From Siphonodentalium dalli (lineage: Eukaryota > Mollusca > Scaphopoda > Gadilida > Siphonodentaliidae), in the NCBI GenBank assembly GCA_032622095.1, contig CP136063.1, positions 31,624,987-31,688,986 on the forward strand: DNA of 64,000 nt. The letters are read 5' to 3'. The position numbers and the translations under genes are program-made. The notes beneath the pieces were generated by a model. That model was not told the DNA's origin, made no database searches, and worked only from the letters and a program-made list of their open reading frames with translations. This document shows positions 1-12,752 of this stretch, in pieces (the first letter of the stretch is position 1; each line of letters begins with the position of its first letter).

Positions 1-1720
1 ATAAACATTTCCAGTTTCTCATCGTATTTTTATTTATTTTATGCGACAAAATTGTCGTAAATGTCAGAAAACCAAACTGACCAGTCTATGTTTTGCGTTA
101 TGAGCTAACGCTCGATGAACATCTATATATAGTTCTATTGAGATTTTTTTACGTCCTTTTATACCCCATAATCACTAAAATGAGATGTCTCTCACCCACC
201 ACACGATTTGTTAAAAGTGAAATTATAAGAAGTGAGATTGTTTTATCGGTTAGCAGATACATTTCCGGATAAAACGGAGTGATCTTCATATCTCGTATAT
301 ATTCAGGAGATGCACCTTTCAATGATATATGTAATTTTTGTTTTGCTGATTCAAAATATCAAAAATCGACATCCCTGTACCCCGTCATTACCGTCACGCG
401 AAAATTTGAAGCTATTAAAGTTGTCCGTTTGTTAGACAAAACTGAAACTTATAGATTTATATCAATGTTCCATGCTTGTGTCGAATAGAAACCAGGTCCA
501 CATTTGTCAAGTGCGTGGATAAATGATGATCACACTTACTCCGCTTATTTCTCGGCCAGAAATATGTGTTTTGAACTTTTGATAACAATTTATTTGAGAC
601 AAAAACTGCTGCGGGCATGTCAGTCGGTGTGAACTTATCAGTCGCTGAGCATCGTTCAATAAGATCTAGTGATCGTTCCTTCGTCCATTTTGATGACTTA
701 AATATTCCATTGTCCGATATAACAACAAATTTGTCGAAAATGTCCAATTTAATGTCAGTTTGCATACCAAGCCAATAAAAAGAAACAAAATACGATGAAT
801 ACGTATAGGTATCATGTCTATGACACATGCATGCAGCCATGGCGATTGGCGAACATCTACAAAGCCACATACCAAAAAATGAGATTTTGTATGTAGGCCT
901 TCCTAGCTATAGATATGCAGGTAAATCTTCAAGGCCTACATACTTACTAACATTTAACACTATGCTGTAATGGTATATACACAAGACAGAAGTTATATTG
1001 TTCGCTTGGTTCAACTAGGATGTTTCATTATATTACACACTCACACCGTTGTAATGGTTTGCTAACAATAAAATCTTGAAATCAGTTAACGGTTATTCGT
1101 GAAATGGACTATAGGCCAAACCGGACGTAGTAAATTACCCAGTAGTTCTTCCGAGCACGTGTCCTTGTGTAAAATGTCAACAAGAACGTGAGGATGGACG
1201 ACTTATCCAGGTCACCAATATTCGACAATTTAGAAATGTCCGATTAAAGGATTTAGATACACCGACACAGGGAACTTTTGGGTTCAACTTGTGGCGGGGA
1301 GTACTGACTGAAAATATATGGTGAGGTAATAAGGCTAGCATTCATTGTTTAGATGAAAAATGTTGTGAAATAGATAGTTCTACACAGGGTATGGCAGGCC
1401 GTGCGGCACTAGAAATGATGAATTCATGAAATACATTTCTAGTGCCATCGGGTCTAGTGTACGACAGGGCTATCCCACAGCCAAATTTGATCTGGACAAA
1501 TACAGAACTACAGCAGCTAGTTAAATAAATTTCCCGCTCACAATAATCCATTCCCCCATTCATTCACCAGTTTAAATTATTTAGATATGATGTACAAATC
1601 AAATAAACGCGATGTCATCCTTTAATAATGTGTCGCATGAGTGTATCAGGTGAAGGTCATTCTTCAGTTACCTTCACGGTGTACTCGTTCCCCGACTCTA
1701 GAACACATTTAGTTCCCTGA
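1..1720. other. Non-coding stretch, nothing recognised
   Basis: AT-rich sequence with only short open frames that show no recognisable family, motif or splice structure. I see no gene, RNA or repeat I can name. Confidence 0.5.
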
Positions 1721-1800
1721 TTCCTTTAGGTTACAGTGAAGTTATTATTTCCTATAGGTTACAGTGAAGTAATTATTTCCCATTGACGTTGTTGTCACTT

Positions 1801-2262
1801 TAGGTTACAGTGAAGTAATTCGATTGGTAGCGCCCTCCAACGGATTTTGGACCAAGATGCAGGAGAGAATTAAAAAAATTCTGGGCTCTGGTTGGTTAAT
1901 AGTAGTTTCGATATTTAAACATATAAAATACATGCAATCACTCCTCTTGAAATTTCAGACTCCAAACAAAACATTGGCAGTTTGGCACAGTCTAAAGCAC
2001 GTGGTTCCTAGATTTAATTTTTTTGGTGTGAGGTAAAAAATGTCAATATTTTTTTCATGCAATTCTGACTCTCGATTATAAATCCCAAATTTAAAGGTAC
2101 ATTCCATGCTCGACGATATGATTTTTTTCATGCAGAAACTTTGCGCAGATGCCAATTCCGGTAACCATGTACTCATTTATCACAATTCTTGGATAGTCAG
2201 GGCTGCAGGCCATTATATGTTAACACTGAGGCCTATGGGAAATAATTACTTCACTGTAACCT
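1801..2262. mobile_element. MITE with 20-bp terminal inverted repeats, copy 1
   Basis: Begins TAGGTTACAGTGAAGTAATT and ends with its exact reverse complement at 2243-2262. The outermost TA pairs would fit a TA target duplication (Tc1/mariner type), which is an inference. The interior is almost the same as 3151-3604. Two extra isolated left ends of the same terminus lie just upstream (about 1727-1775), and a stretch starting at 1781 (cattgacgttgttgtcactt) is also shared with copy 2, so part of the similarity may be a local duplication rather than two insertions. No coding capacity. Confidence 0.75.
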
Positions 2263-3150
2263 AAAGCACAAAACTGATCCTTTTTCTCATTTGGGCCCAG
2301 TGGTGGGTTTCCTATAAACATTGACCAACAAACAATTAGGGAACTTGTAGCTCGTGGTATATTATATTATTTGAGTCGGTGGTAATCAATCAGAAGCCAA
2401 TATTAACCCATCTGGGACAATTTTTGCTTCAAATTTTCGCCTCGAAAATCTCCCTTTTTTGTCCGTTATGAACCCATATGTGTACCTTTAATGAATGTCA
2501 TGGTAACAAATCACGCACTGAACATCGAGGGTCAGTACACAACTGAAATAAAGGCTTTTCGACTAGCCATGAGAGCAATCTACATCGCTATATGTGGCAG
2601 GTCTCTAAAATTTGATGTAAAACACGACCAGTGCAGGGTTAAATGGCAGCCAATTAGTCTGCTTGAGGTGGCTTGTCGACAAAAAGTATAACACGGTGGT
2701 GTGTTTGAGTGATGTGGCTGTTTCCATGCACATACATGTAGGCACTTAATCATTCTGCTGCACTCAAAACTTCAGTTTTTGCCAAAATTTCGTTTACCAG
2801 GACTCAGAATTTGTCAAGTGCGCCCAATTCAAGCTCCAGCGTGTCCATGTTTATCAGGCGAACCATCGTCCATATTTTCTCAGAGAGAAATCGGTCAGCT
2901 TTCACACCAATGATGGGTATATATGCTACCATCGTTTACTTTATCGACATGGACCTCACATGGTGACTTTTCGTGTTCATTTTAAGATATTTTGTGTTGC
3001 AATTGTAAACAGGGGTGGGGTCAGGAAAGGGTTAATAAGACGAAAACAAAGTCATGGATAGAGATTTTGTATTTTATTTTCAAATGTGAAGAGTCCAGTG
3101 ACCGATTTGTATCATTTTCAGATGGCATGTCATTGACGTTGTTGTCACTT
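2263..3150. other. Non-coding spacer between two MITE copies
   Basis: No supported gene. The last 20 bases (3131-3150) repeat the left flank of MITE copy 1. Confidence 0.4.
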
Positions 3151-3604
3151 TAGGTTACAATGAAGTAATTCGATTGGTAGCGCCCTCCAACGGATTTTGG
3201 ACCAATATGCAGGAGAGAATTAAAAACATTCTGGGCTCTGGTTGGTTAATAGTAGTTTCGATATTTAAACATATAAAATACATGCAATCACTCCTCTTGA
3301 AATTTCAGACTCCAAACAAAACATTGGCACATTGTAAAGCACGTGGTTCCTAGATTTAATTTTTTTGGTGTGAGGTAAAAAATGTCAATATTTTTTGATG
3401 CAATTCTGACTCTCGATTATAAATCCCAAATTTAAAGGTACATTCCATGCTCGACGATATGATTTTTTTCATGCAGAAACTTTGCGCAGATGCCAATTCC
3501 GGTGACCATGTACTCATTTATCACAATTCTTGGATAGTCAGGGCTGCAGGCCATTATATGTTAACACTGAGGCCTATGGGAAATAATTACTTCACTGTAG
3601 CCTA
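3151..3604. mobile_element. MITE with 20-bp terminal inverted repeats, copy 2
   Basis: Near-identical to 1801-2262 with a few small indels. Both termini carry one or two substitutions (tacaatg for tacagtg on the left, gtagccta for gtaaccta on the right), so this copy looks slightly older or less constrained. It is in the same orientation as copy 1, about 1.35 kb away. Confidence 0.75.
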
Positions 3605-5163
3605 CTGCTGTCAATATATACCATAACTGTGGAAGGCATATATTATATGAAAGACTGTCATCTGTGCAAACTTTTTGAAAGAAAAAAATTGATATCGTTG
3701 AGCCTGACTTTTACATTTAAATTTCGTGTTTTTGAAAGTAGCGTCAGGACCGCAGTAAAAAAACATTGATATTTTACACCTCACTATGAAAATTTCAAAC
3801 ATGAAAGCACAACATTGGTCATAAGCCAATGTTTTTTCTGATTTGTTTTAATTCAAGCAGGAATGATTTCCTTCATTTTTATTTATTGATTGATTGATTG
3901 ATTTATTTTTTATATAAAGACATACATGTATATTGTTTTAACAGGTTACAAATATAATGATTTACAAGCAAAGAAAAAGGAGTTTTTAACATTATTTCAG
4001 TTGTTAGGCTATAAAAAAATCACAAATTTTGAAGCAAATATGAGACTGTAAAGAAGTCAAAGTGAATACCAATGGTATGATGGCTGAAATTTAGAAAAAT
4101 CGTAGAGTACATGCACGGCTAGATATCGGGGATGGCACAAAAAGCACTCGAAGGCTTAATTCCATTGTGGTCCCCTGATATGCTACCGGCCATGAGGCAG
4201 ACAATATAGTTACTAAACAAATCTCCATTTTAAAATACTAAAAAATAATGGTAATGACATCAATGTTAATATGTTAATAATATACATTGATAATGCCATC
4301 GTCAATATGGATAATATAATCTATCATCATAAGTGCTACATTTACAAGTAATCTTATGATTGTGAATATGTTTATTTTAAAAGAAATGTTCTTTTCACCG
4401 ACCAGGTGGATGAGACGCCTGGCAGATCCATTTTACATGACAAGTCTGTCAATCGTCCCACTCACCGGGTCTATGAATACTGACCGATATAATATTATAT
4501 TAATATTAATGCTGCTGCAAGGGGTGCCTGTGGGTTCTGTGTCGGTTCGGTGACTTTGTAAATGATGGAATGGCGAGTGCCAACTTGTCGCTCAAAACGA
4601 CCACGTAGACCATCTCAGAATCCACAGACATCCCTCCTGCTCTGCGATAACTTTAAGGATGTCAGCTCGGTGTGGGACAAAACAGGTGAAAAATAAACGA
4701 ATAGAGCAGTAATAAATACTCAATCAACATGTGCCTATATATAGTGTGATTATTAAAAGCATACCGTGACTACCACACTTTGTCCCTCATCGAGCCGGCA
4801 ATCCTCAAAGGCAACTGCGTGCAGATATATATACATTGCAGAGATGAGTAATTGATTGGCAAAATTTTGGTCACAGTTTCAATTCAGTAGTACAGAAAGG
4901 GATCTTCCTCTCGGTCCTTCAGTTTAGATAAGAGATGTTTTTTTATGCAAAATTTCCGGTACTTGATGTCAATGGGTAGATGTACAGTTTTGTCAAGTCT
5001 ATTCCAGAGTCTTATTCCTGTGTAGAAAAAAGACTTTTCCCCATAACCACTTACATGAGGGAGGATGAATTTCAGTTTACCTGAAATATGAGATATCCAA
5101 TTAACCAATCAGGGAGCAGTGTGTATTTAGTACTCTCTTCCATCTTGGAGGGCGCCCTCCCTC
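3605..5163. other. Non-coding stretch with a short (ATTG)n microsatellite
   Basis: A short TTGA/ATTG microsatellite lies at about 3884-3903, followed by T-rich sequence. No gene is supported. Confidence 0.4.
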
Positions 5164-5183
5164 AATTACTTCACTGTAACCTA
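5164..5183. repeat. Solo end of the TAGGTTACAG MITE
   Basis: This is the exact right terminus (AATTACTTCACTGTAACCTA) of the MITE at 1801-2262 without a matching left end nearby. It is preceded by a small GGAGGGCGCCCTCC palindrome that resembles an internal piece of the same element. I read it as a truncated relic. Confidence 0.6.
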
Positions 5184-6217
5184 AAGCACCAATGAAACCA
5201 TTATACATGCATATCACACATGACTCGTTTTCATACCTTGTGTCAACTAATGTGAATTAAATATGTTTTTTTTTCAATCATGCTTGTCGTTTCTGACTTA
5301 TGGCCCTTTACTAAGTACACATACCATTACTTTAATAATAATATAGCCAAGTACGGAACGCTCCTGTGTGAGATTAACGAGCCGCCATCCGAGATTGTAA
5401 CGTCATAACGAATCCGTGCTTGTAAATATAGCCTGTGACTCGGGTGGCGACTCGTGAGATTTTCAATTTTTGTGTTGCTGGTAATTCACATTAATAAATG
5501 TTGCAAGAAATACCAAATCATTTCGGATTTGCAGTGTTACTTTCAAGACATATTTATATATATATAGTTGATTGAGTGCAAGCAATAATTTTGATACATT
5601 TTTTTATGCTGAAATAGGACTTGAAACTAGTTGTGGCAGCGGGAGTCCAGTTGACTCTGAATTCAGTAAATTGGCCAGCTTTGCATACTTGTCTATATAT
5701 TATTATTGAAGTAATGGTGTGTGTATTTATCATTGGATTTTGATAATAATTTCCAACAACTGTGGATTTAACTCACGCCATCCTGTGAAAGCTTGTCACT
5801 TGAATGTTGTCGAATATGTCAATTCTCTCAGCATAAACCTGTTATGGTCAAGAAAAACTGTGTACTATAACCGTCTACTGGGTTGTAAAGATTTCAAGTG
5901 CAATTACTTTTTTTTAAACTATGTATTGCGACATTGTTCTATTCCGTACCCCGCTGCTTAAGACCGCTTATTCAAACACCTTTTTTTCTGGAAAGAACAC
6001 TGGAAAGAAATATTTTTATTTTCATCTGATGGTTTCTTAACTTAACCATTTAACTGTATCGATTGTCTGTTTGATAAATTTAACTCTTTCGTAAGATTTT
6101 CTGTTAGCTCTGGTCAGGTAATCTCATGTTCGCCGAGTGATAATTTGATTCCGTACAGAAACATTACAGATACCGACCACGTACAGTTGCATCATGATGT
6201 ACCAGTACAGTTAAATA
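5184..6217 (+). other. 5' flank of zinc-finger gene 1, part of an inverted duplication
   Basis: No coding region. From about 5950 to 6140 this flank is recognisably the inverted counterpart of about 22550-22690, upstream of the second zinc-finger gene: both contain a 'taagaccRcttattcaaaca' stretch, then 'tttttattttYatctgatggtttcttaacttaac' and 'gagattttctgttagc'. The duplication that made the two zinc-finger genes therefore included at least several hundred bases of upstream sequence. Confidence 0.6.
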
Positions 6218-7054
6218 ATGATGTATGGGGAGGTGGAACCATCGACAATAAAGACTGAAGATGATAAACACACGCCGATAAATACGTCACAGATGGCCGT
6301 GGACTCAGAGTCGTTAAGAAGTTTGCACAGTAAGACAAAGCATACGGGTTCGTATCAGTGTGGGGAGTGCGATAAACCATTTACTCAGTTGGGTCACCTG
6401 ACGACACATATGATGATCCACACCGGGGATCGCACGTTCCAATGTGATGTGTGCGAGAAATCATTTAATCAGCCGGGTTACCTGACGCAACATAAGAGAA
6501 TCCATACCGGAAATCGCCCGTATCAATGTGATGTGTGCGAGAAATCATTTACTGCTTCGGGCCAGCTGACGAAACATAAGAGGATCCACACGGGGGATCG
6601 CCCGTATCAATGTGATATGTGTGAGAAATCATTTACTCAGTCGGGCCATCTGACGAAACATAAGATGATCCACACCGGCTATCGCCCGTATCATTGTGAT
6701 GTGTGCGAGAAATCATTTACTGTGTCGGACCATTTGACGCAACATAAGAGGATTCACACGGGAGATCGCCCATATCAATGTGATATGTGCAAGAAATCAT
6801 TTACTCAGTCATGTAACCTGACGAGTCATAAGAGGATCCACACCGGAGACCGCCCGTATCAGTGTGAGGTGTGCGATAAATCGTTTGCTCATTCGGTTAG
6901 CCTTACCATACATAAAGGGGTCCACACAGGAGATCGCCCGTACCAATGTGATATGTGCGAGAAATCATTTACTCAGTTATGTAACCTGAAGAGACATAAG
7001 AGGATCCACACAAGAGATCGCCCGTATCATGGTGTTGTTGCACTGAAAACATAA
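6218..7054 (+). CDS. C2H2 zinc-finger protein, 8 fingers (gene 1)
   Basis: Open frame of 278 codons. Residues 1-45 are an acidic, unstructured-looking leader containing TEDDKHTPINTS. Then come eight consecutive C2H2 fingers of the pattern C-x2-C-x12-H-x3-H joined by HTGDRPYQC-type linkers, typical of DNA-binding transcription factors. A ninth unit decays after 'RPYHG' and the protein ends in VALKT. The start is one of two adjacent ATGs at 6218/6221; the shared leader makes one of these likely. The leader and the finger YQCEVCDKSFAHSVSLTIHK are shared with the inverted paralogue at 21080-22471. No KRAB, BTB or SCAN domain is visible. DNA target unknown; nuclear role inferred from family. An upstream non-coding exon cannot be excluded. 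Confidence 0.85.
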   Translation: MMYGEVEPSTIKTEDDKHTPINTSQMAVDSESLRSLHSKTKHTGSYQCGECDKPFTQLGHLTTHMMIHTGDRTFQCDVCEKSFNQPGYLTQHKRIHTGNRPYQCDVCEKSFTASGQLTKHKRIHTGDRPYQCDMCEKSFTQSGHLTKHKMIHTGYRPYHCDVCEKSFTVSDHLTQHKRIHTGDRPYQCDMCKKSFTQSCNLTSHKRIHTGDRPYQCEVCDKSFAHSVSLTIHKGVHTGDRPYQCDMCEKSFTQLCNLKRHKRIHTRDRPYHGVVALKT

Positions 7055-7920
7055 GTGTAGAAAATCTACACAAAAGAGTAGAATGGCTACTCGTTATTGA
7101 TTAAAGTTTATCCAATCCGTTAAAGAGTAGAAATTGAGTAAGAGTAAAATTTACTATATTTGTGTAAGTATGGCTAGTTTTTCCCAACATTATATTAGGG
7201 GAGAATTTTTATTTTTAGATCAATATTTGCATATTTACCTACTTTTTGGTAAAAAATTTGGACTGAAATGGCCTTCAGTTGGAAATTTTGAAGGCTTGAG
7301 GCCAGTCTAGATGCTAGGATTTTGCGATTTTCTTGTTCAGTTTTCCAAATTTTCTCACACCGGGCCAATATGGTCTCTTAGTCCAGACGCCAAGTCTGAA
7401 AAGGGCTCTATTTTAGGAGTTAGTTCAACCGGTCACCAAGAAAATTTCGGCGTGTTGCCTGTTGTGGGGGACCACAGTGCGGTCCATGCAAGGGTGGATG
7501 TAATTTCTGAAAGTGTTGCAATTTTTTGTTATTCATGGTTTTCAATTAAATTAAGCTTAAAATTACCATAAACTGAAAAATCAATCTACAGATGGCAGTT
7601 TATGTCATGTTGGCATTATTTTCCTTCAAAATATTAGTAATAGATATATTATTCGACATCGCTACACAAGATTTTGGAAAATAAATACTCTTTTCGAGAA
7701 AAATTAATTTAAGGGCGTTTTACGGGCAAATATTTGCTTTCGTTTCAATTTATTTCTGAAACTGATGGCACACACCTTGTAATCTCCCTGATGCATTACT
7801 TGTTTTAAAGCGTAATAATTTTCTACAATAAACTGGGAAGTCAAATTGCCAGAAAAAAACTTCAGATAGTGCCTTTAATGGTTACTTTTTGTAAAAAATT
7901 TAACCCTCCCCCTAAAATTA
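7055..7920. repeat. Non-coding region with a dispersed repeat also present near 33 kb
   Basis: About 7230-7375 matches, in inverted orientation, a family found three times at 32.93-33.6 kb. Shared signatures are the 'cacaccgggcc' motif, 'aagaaaatcgcaaaatcctagcatctagactggcctcaagcc' (read on the other strand) and a 'ttggaaattt' stretch. No gene is seen; the short open frame at 7311-7571 is inside this repeat. Confidence 0.55.
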
Positions 7921-8332
7921 GAAAATTGTCATTTTTTGCAGTTTCGTTAATAGGACTCTTGTTCTGTGATATAACAATGAAAATACACCCGTACCCGATC
8001 TTAACGTGCCCACAGTGTCACCGGAGGGTCAGATTAGTACCGAGATGTAGCTTGAAGCCAAACCTTTGGATTGCATATAAATATTCAAGACGGCCTCCAC
8101 ATCCAATAAGCGAAATCAGACCATACGGATGTGATCAATTTATATTGAGTTGCAGGAATTAAAACTCAAGTTTGAACAACTTCTGTATGCCTAAAAGTTC
8201 ACACAACAACTGAAAAAGTTAACTTCCATAGTTTCGTGAAGTAATATAATCTTGAGTTATAGGAATTTACATGTACAACAAGCACTGAACTGGCAATATT
8301 ATTTTGTTTTGTGCAAAAGTTATTTTTCGCCA
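7921..8332. repeat. Left long inverted repeat of the 5.25-kb element
   Basis: Reverse complement of 12753-13172 with scattered substitutions and small indels. Short open frames in both arms cover the same stretch but have no known domain; I treat them as chance. Confidence 0.7.
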
Positions 8333-9203
8333 TCATTCATCGTTATCAGCTTAAACTAGACATAAACCGAAAACTCGAACTAGCTATGACAAGTTAAGGC
8401 TTTATGGCATTACTAATCGTCATGTTAAAATGATTTTCTATGTCGTAGCTACAACACAATCTCGAATAGTTATACTGATTTCGAAAAATACGCAATGAAG
8501 CAGGGGGGGGGGGGGGGGGGGGGTCGGAAATTTTTTTCAGGCACGTATGGCATTTTTCCCCTTTCGATCATTTTTTGTACCCACCCACCCCCACCGCCAA
8601 ATTTTTTTCCGTTTTCGACAGTTTTTTCCGACCATTTTTTGACACCCACCCCCCTTTTAACACTAAAACAGAGATTTGCGGGGGGAAATTCACTGTAAAC
8701 AGCTGTATATGAATTTATGTGCATACTATTTATCATGGATGTTAACATGGACATGTAAATAGGAATGAGTCATTTTGAGGTCATTCGGCCAAAAAAACAT
8801 GGCTGCCAGCGGCCATCTTGGATTTCAAAATTTGCAACAAAATACAACACGATAACTGCCTGCAGTCAGTTTACAGTTAGAATTACATTATTTCTCTCAT
8901 TCAAAGTTGTTTTGAAGCCCAACTCATTGCCAAAACACTAAAAAACAAGCAGGAATCTTTTAGTTGCGGAAAAAATTGCTTGTTGGTGGCTTTGACCACC
9001 CACCCACCCCGGCATACGTACCGGACATTTTTTTTTCACCCCCCCCCCCTGAATGAAGTGCATTTTTAGGGCTAAAATCAGCTTTCGTTTCATTAATGTT
9101 TTCTAACTGATATTGCCCGCTTGGTAATTCTCCGGAAAAAATCCTGGTATCAAACCGGAATAACTTGCTGCATTTAACTGGAGATTACAGTGATTCAATT
9201 GAA
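8333..9203. repeat. Low-complexity G/C homopolymers between left arm and decayed gene
   Basis: Contains a run of about 21 G at 8503-8523, then several C-rich/T-rich blocks (cccacccaccccca, about 8580-8660) and a second C run near 9041. The G run makes spurious glycine- or proline-rich frames on both strands. Part of this ('gaccacccaccca ... cccccccccctg') resembles sequence near 40.4 kb. No gene. Confidence 0.5.
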
Positions 9204-12200
9204 ATGGAGACGAGTCCTCTCAAATTAATACCCGTTGCCAAAAAGTGTAAAATTTCGTTGAATTTCAAACGGTGTTTAACATGTCCGAAATTGTAATATG
9301 AGAATCTGTGGAAAGCTTCCGATTCTGGGTTGGAGTCGTTTTCAGTTGCTCTGGATGTTCGTCGATCATCATCTGTGTCTGACTTACCAGCGTGGTTATC
9401 GACATTCCGCGAAGAATATGGAATTGACCTTAAAGATCTCAACATAAGTTGGCATAAGAGTTGTTTCTCCAATCTCCAGTTTCAAAAGATCTTCGAATCT
9501 CAGATTAGTCAAAGACCCCACATCCACGACTGTTGATCAGACAAATCCAAAAGTTAAAAGAGAATATTTCTACTTCAGAACTAGATGTCTTATATGCACA
9601 AAGTTGTCTCACTTGGGAGTAAAGACATTAGTTCGGGTCAGTATATTTACATTTTGCGAAACTATCGAACAATGTGCGAAGGAAAATGGGGGTGACGTGA
9701 TGCTACGGTGTGTTGTGTGTGACTTTTCGAAGTTGATAGCACTTGATATCTCAGGTTGTGTCATAGTAAATATCTGCTGGAGACCACCAACTCCAGTAAC
9801 ACGATTACCACACCCAATGTTGCGCTTGAACATTTGATGAGTGATATTCTCCCGGACTTAGAAAAAGGTGTCACATATGATATGGGTCATCTACTCTCAA
9901 AGTTCCTGGAAATATTACGACAAATAAGTAAACCAAAGTGTAGCACGGCGTACACTAAACAGAAACTGAAGGAATAGATTGAAAAGAATTTCTCTGACAA
10001 AGTATGTTTTATTGATCAATCACGGACCAAACCCGAACTCGTTATCAGTAAATCCCTTAATATATGTATGCGGAAAGTCGTATAACCATGGAGTTCGTTT
10101 GCATAATATGATGAACGAAGCATTTGGACAGTTGAGGTGGAAGGCCTTGTTTTAGACTTAATATACAGAATTCCACCAATGTCGCGGCAAACACCAGGGC
10201 TATGCTCAAGGAACTGCAGTTATCGTCCAGTATTACATATGCTTTGGAACAAATTGAGACAGACGGACTGACAGTGCCAACCAATGTGACATATGGGGCA
10301 GTGACACGATGCGCTGGTGATAATTTCAACAGAGCGACAGAATCTGTAGGTGGATATCACCACGACGTGGTGAATGTGGTGTTATATCAGGCCGCTGATC
10401 TCAATAGGGGTTGCTTGTATGTTATCCCAAAGAAGGATGAACGCCACCCAGAAACCCACATTCCATTTGATAATACAATTCGTGTGTGTCCTAATCTCGG
10501 AGGGAAACAACAGGGCCCAGTGCAACTAACTGGAAAATGCGCATCCGTTGGTTCGACGAGTATTCCAAAGAACATGCATCCATGAGATTGGTAGACAAAA
10601 GCTATGTTCTCTTAGGCACAATACCGACTAAGTTATTCGATGTACATTTTGAGAGGTGAATCGAAATATGTTCCTTAGACTAACATTGGATATTGTCCGA
10701 TGGTTCCTGGTTCAGCGACTGATTTTGAAACAGTATATATACTACGATGAAACGGTTCCAGAATTTGTTCAGGACTCTAGGACATAATTGGTCTTATGTA
10801 GCATACGACGAAGCAATATACTGCAAGGCTCAGATGACTAAATGGAGGAACCCTGATAAATTTGATAACGACGAGTTTGAAATAGGAGGGATGCACAGAG
10901 CTATAAACTTTATGGGTGGCTTTGGCGAGGTTATGCAGGGAAGTGGCTTCGATGACATTCTTATAGAAGCTGGGTGCATGGTGGCGCCACTGTAAACCGG
11001 ATTGTATGGAAAGTTGTATAACCGTGGAGTTCGTTTGCATAAGCCGACGAACGAAGCATTTGGACAGTTGAGGTGGAAGGCTTTTTCAGACTGGCTTAGT
11101 TGAAAAGCGGATAATGTAATGACGAAGTTCAGAGACCTGAAAGAGGAGAGCAGGGAAAACTTGCAGTCAAGTGTTGGCGAATTCCAATCAGCCGTATAGC
11201 CGCTTCTCGAACAGTTTGATAAGTTTGTAGGATGGCAGGAAAGTGTCAAAACAGTTATTTTCTGGGACAAATATGTCTCTTATCTCTCACAGTTGTTGAT
11301 TGATTACATTGCTGCTAAGTGCGATGACAATAGGTTGCTTGAAATGGAGACACCAGCAGAAATAATTTCTCTGGATTTCATGTGTAAACACGTAAACTAC
11401 GCCAGGTGGGGCATAGTCAATGTAGCGGAATCGAGACTAATGTTCGAGAAGAAACCGCATATAGCTTTCGTCGTTTTTTCAGAAAGACACTTCTGTTCAT
11501 CCCACATGCAAGCCTTTCTCCGAAGTTTGGCATGATATGGCTATAGAACAATCCATAAATATGGACTGTGGTAAGTATCGGAATTTATGTTGCCAGACTG
11601 AAGCTCTGAACCGGTTCTATCTCACGTCCCATCCAAAATCCTCTGTTGTGTTGCAAACTTTGGAAATGAGTGGACGGCATGACGCGAACAGAACTTCACA
11701 AAATAAACATGGTCAACTTCTTATTCAATAATTGGTACCTTGAGATAACATTGTTATTGTCGCATGACAATGGGTGGGTGGATTTCCAGATTCGAAGAAA
11801 GTGATGTTTTATCAAAGGGTGGTTGCGGTTGGTCTGAGTATCTTGAGTTCGACCACGAAGCTGACTCAAGAATGTTTGCACACATGGGACATGCAGCAAG
11901 TGAACTGCTAGTTGAACGATTCATTGCGTGGAGTGGTGACTCAGACGTTCTGCCGATGTGCTCAATGTTGTGTGTACTACTGGCTATACAAGAGTTATTC
12001 TACCCAACTGGTGTTGGCAAACGACGTCGATATATCTCAGTGCATGATTGTGCGAAGGTTTTGAGCAAGGACATGTCACAGATTATTCCAGCAGTTCATG
12101 CCTTGAGCGGATGCAATTCGACAAGCGCATTCAGTTTTATTGGGAAATTGAAATGGTTCAGAACACGGGAAGATCACACATAACTGATCCCGGCGTTTAC

Positions 12201-12694
12201 ACAGATGGAGGAGGACCCGACTTGAATTCCGAACATGTGTGGGAAACGTTTGTGTCTCTTTGTTTCTTTGGTTTATTCCAAACGTAATTCGACATTCCTG
12301 CATGACTTGCGCTACGAATTGTTCAGCAAGAAGATCGTGAGAAGCGACAAACTCCCACCGACTCATTCAATTTACACATAAAACGCGTTAACTATCAAAC
12401 GTATATATGGACTCATGCTCTTTTCCCAATGTTGTTGCTGCCATCACGACGACTCAATGGCTGGATACTTAATAATTCTAATGGGCACCTTGTTCTGGAA
12501 ATTATGCACTAGCTCCAGCTTCGATTGCCGTTCTCGAACTCACAATCTGCAAGTGCAAGTCCGATTGCAGCACAAGACGTTGTCGTTGCAGGAAAGAGGA
12601 TGTTCAATGCACCAATGCAACTGGCTGCGACCAAGAACTTTGTGACAATAACTGCACGAGTGACGGAGAAGTGAACGATGAGAACAGTTTATAG
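9204..12694 (+). pseudogene. Decayed multicopy-family gene with FEN/PIN-like motifs and Cys-rich tail
   Basis: Several collinear fragments in changing frames. About 9330-9520 encodes a region with WHKSCF. About 9780-10070 encodes YTKQKLKE...FIDQSRTKPELVISKSLN. About 10185-10410 encodes LKELQLSSSITYALEQ and GGYHHDVVNVVLYQA. 10790-11095 encodes EAIYCKAQ...GGMHRAINFMGGFGEV...DILIEAG...YNRGVRLHK. 11764-12183 encodes EADSRMFAH, SGDSDV and HALSGCNSTSAFS. 12500-12694 encodes a Cys-rich end (CKCKSDC, RRCRCRK, CDNNC). The EAD / D-x-D / GC(D/N)-x-TSAF series resembles the acidic motifs of FEN/XPG-PIN nucleases; that is my inference. The order matches, as I remember it, an uncharacterised multicopy protein of cnidarian, mollusc and fish genomes. 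Many stops and frameshifts, plus an internal ~70-bp duplication, show it is dead. Confidence 0.65.
10060..10150 (+). repeat. Internal duplication inside the decayed gene
   Basis: About 10074-10143 repeats about 11007-11077 with few differences (shared 'tggagttcgtttgcataa' and 'acgaagcatttggacagttg'). The later copy is in the expected place for the family (YNRGVRLHK ... AFGQLRWKA); the earlier copy interrupts the order, so it is a secondary duplication. Confidence 0.6.
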
Positions 12695-12752
12695 GATACC
12701 CAACTTTCTTTATTTCGTACCAATTACTAATTGCATATGTTATTTTACTTAG

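Noticed and set aside
7869-8162. 97-codon frame in the left inverted repeat, with a similar frame in the right one
   Set aside because: Similarity only reflects the inverted repeat; the frames are not equally open and have no motif.
8470-8754. Glycine- or proline-rich proteins on both strands
   Set aside because: They are translations of the poly-G run and C-rich low-complexity sequence.
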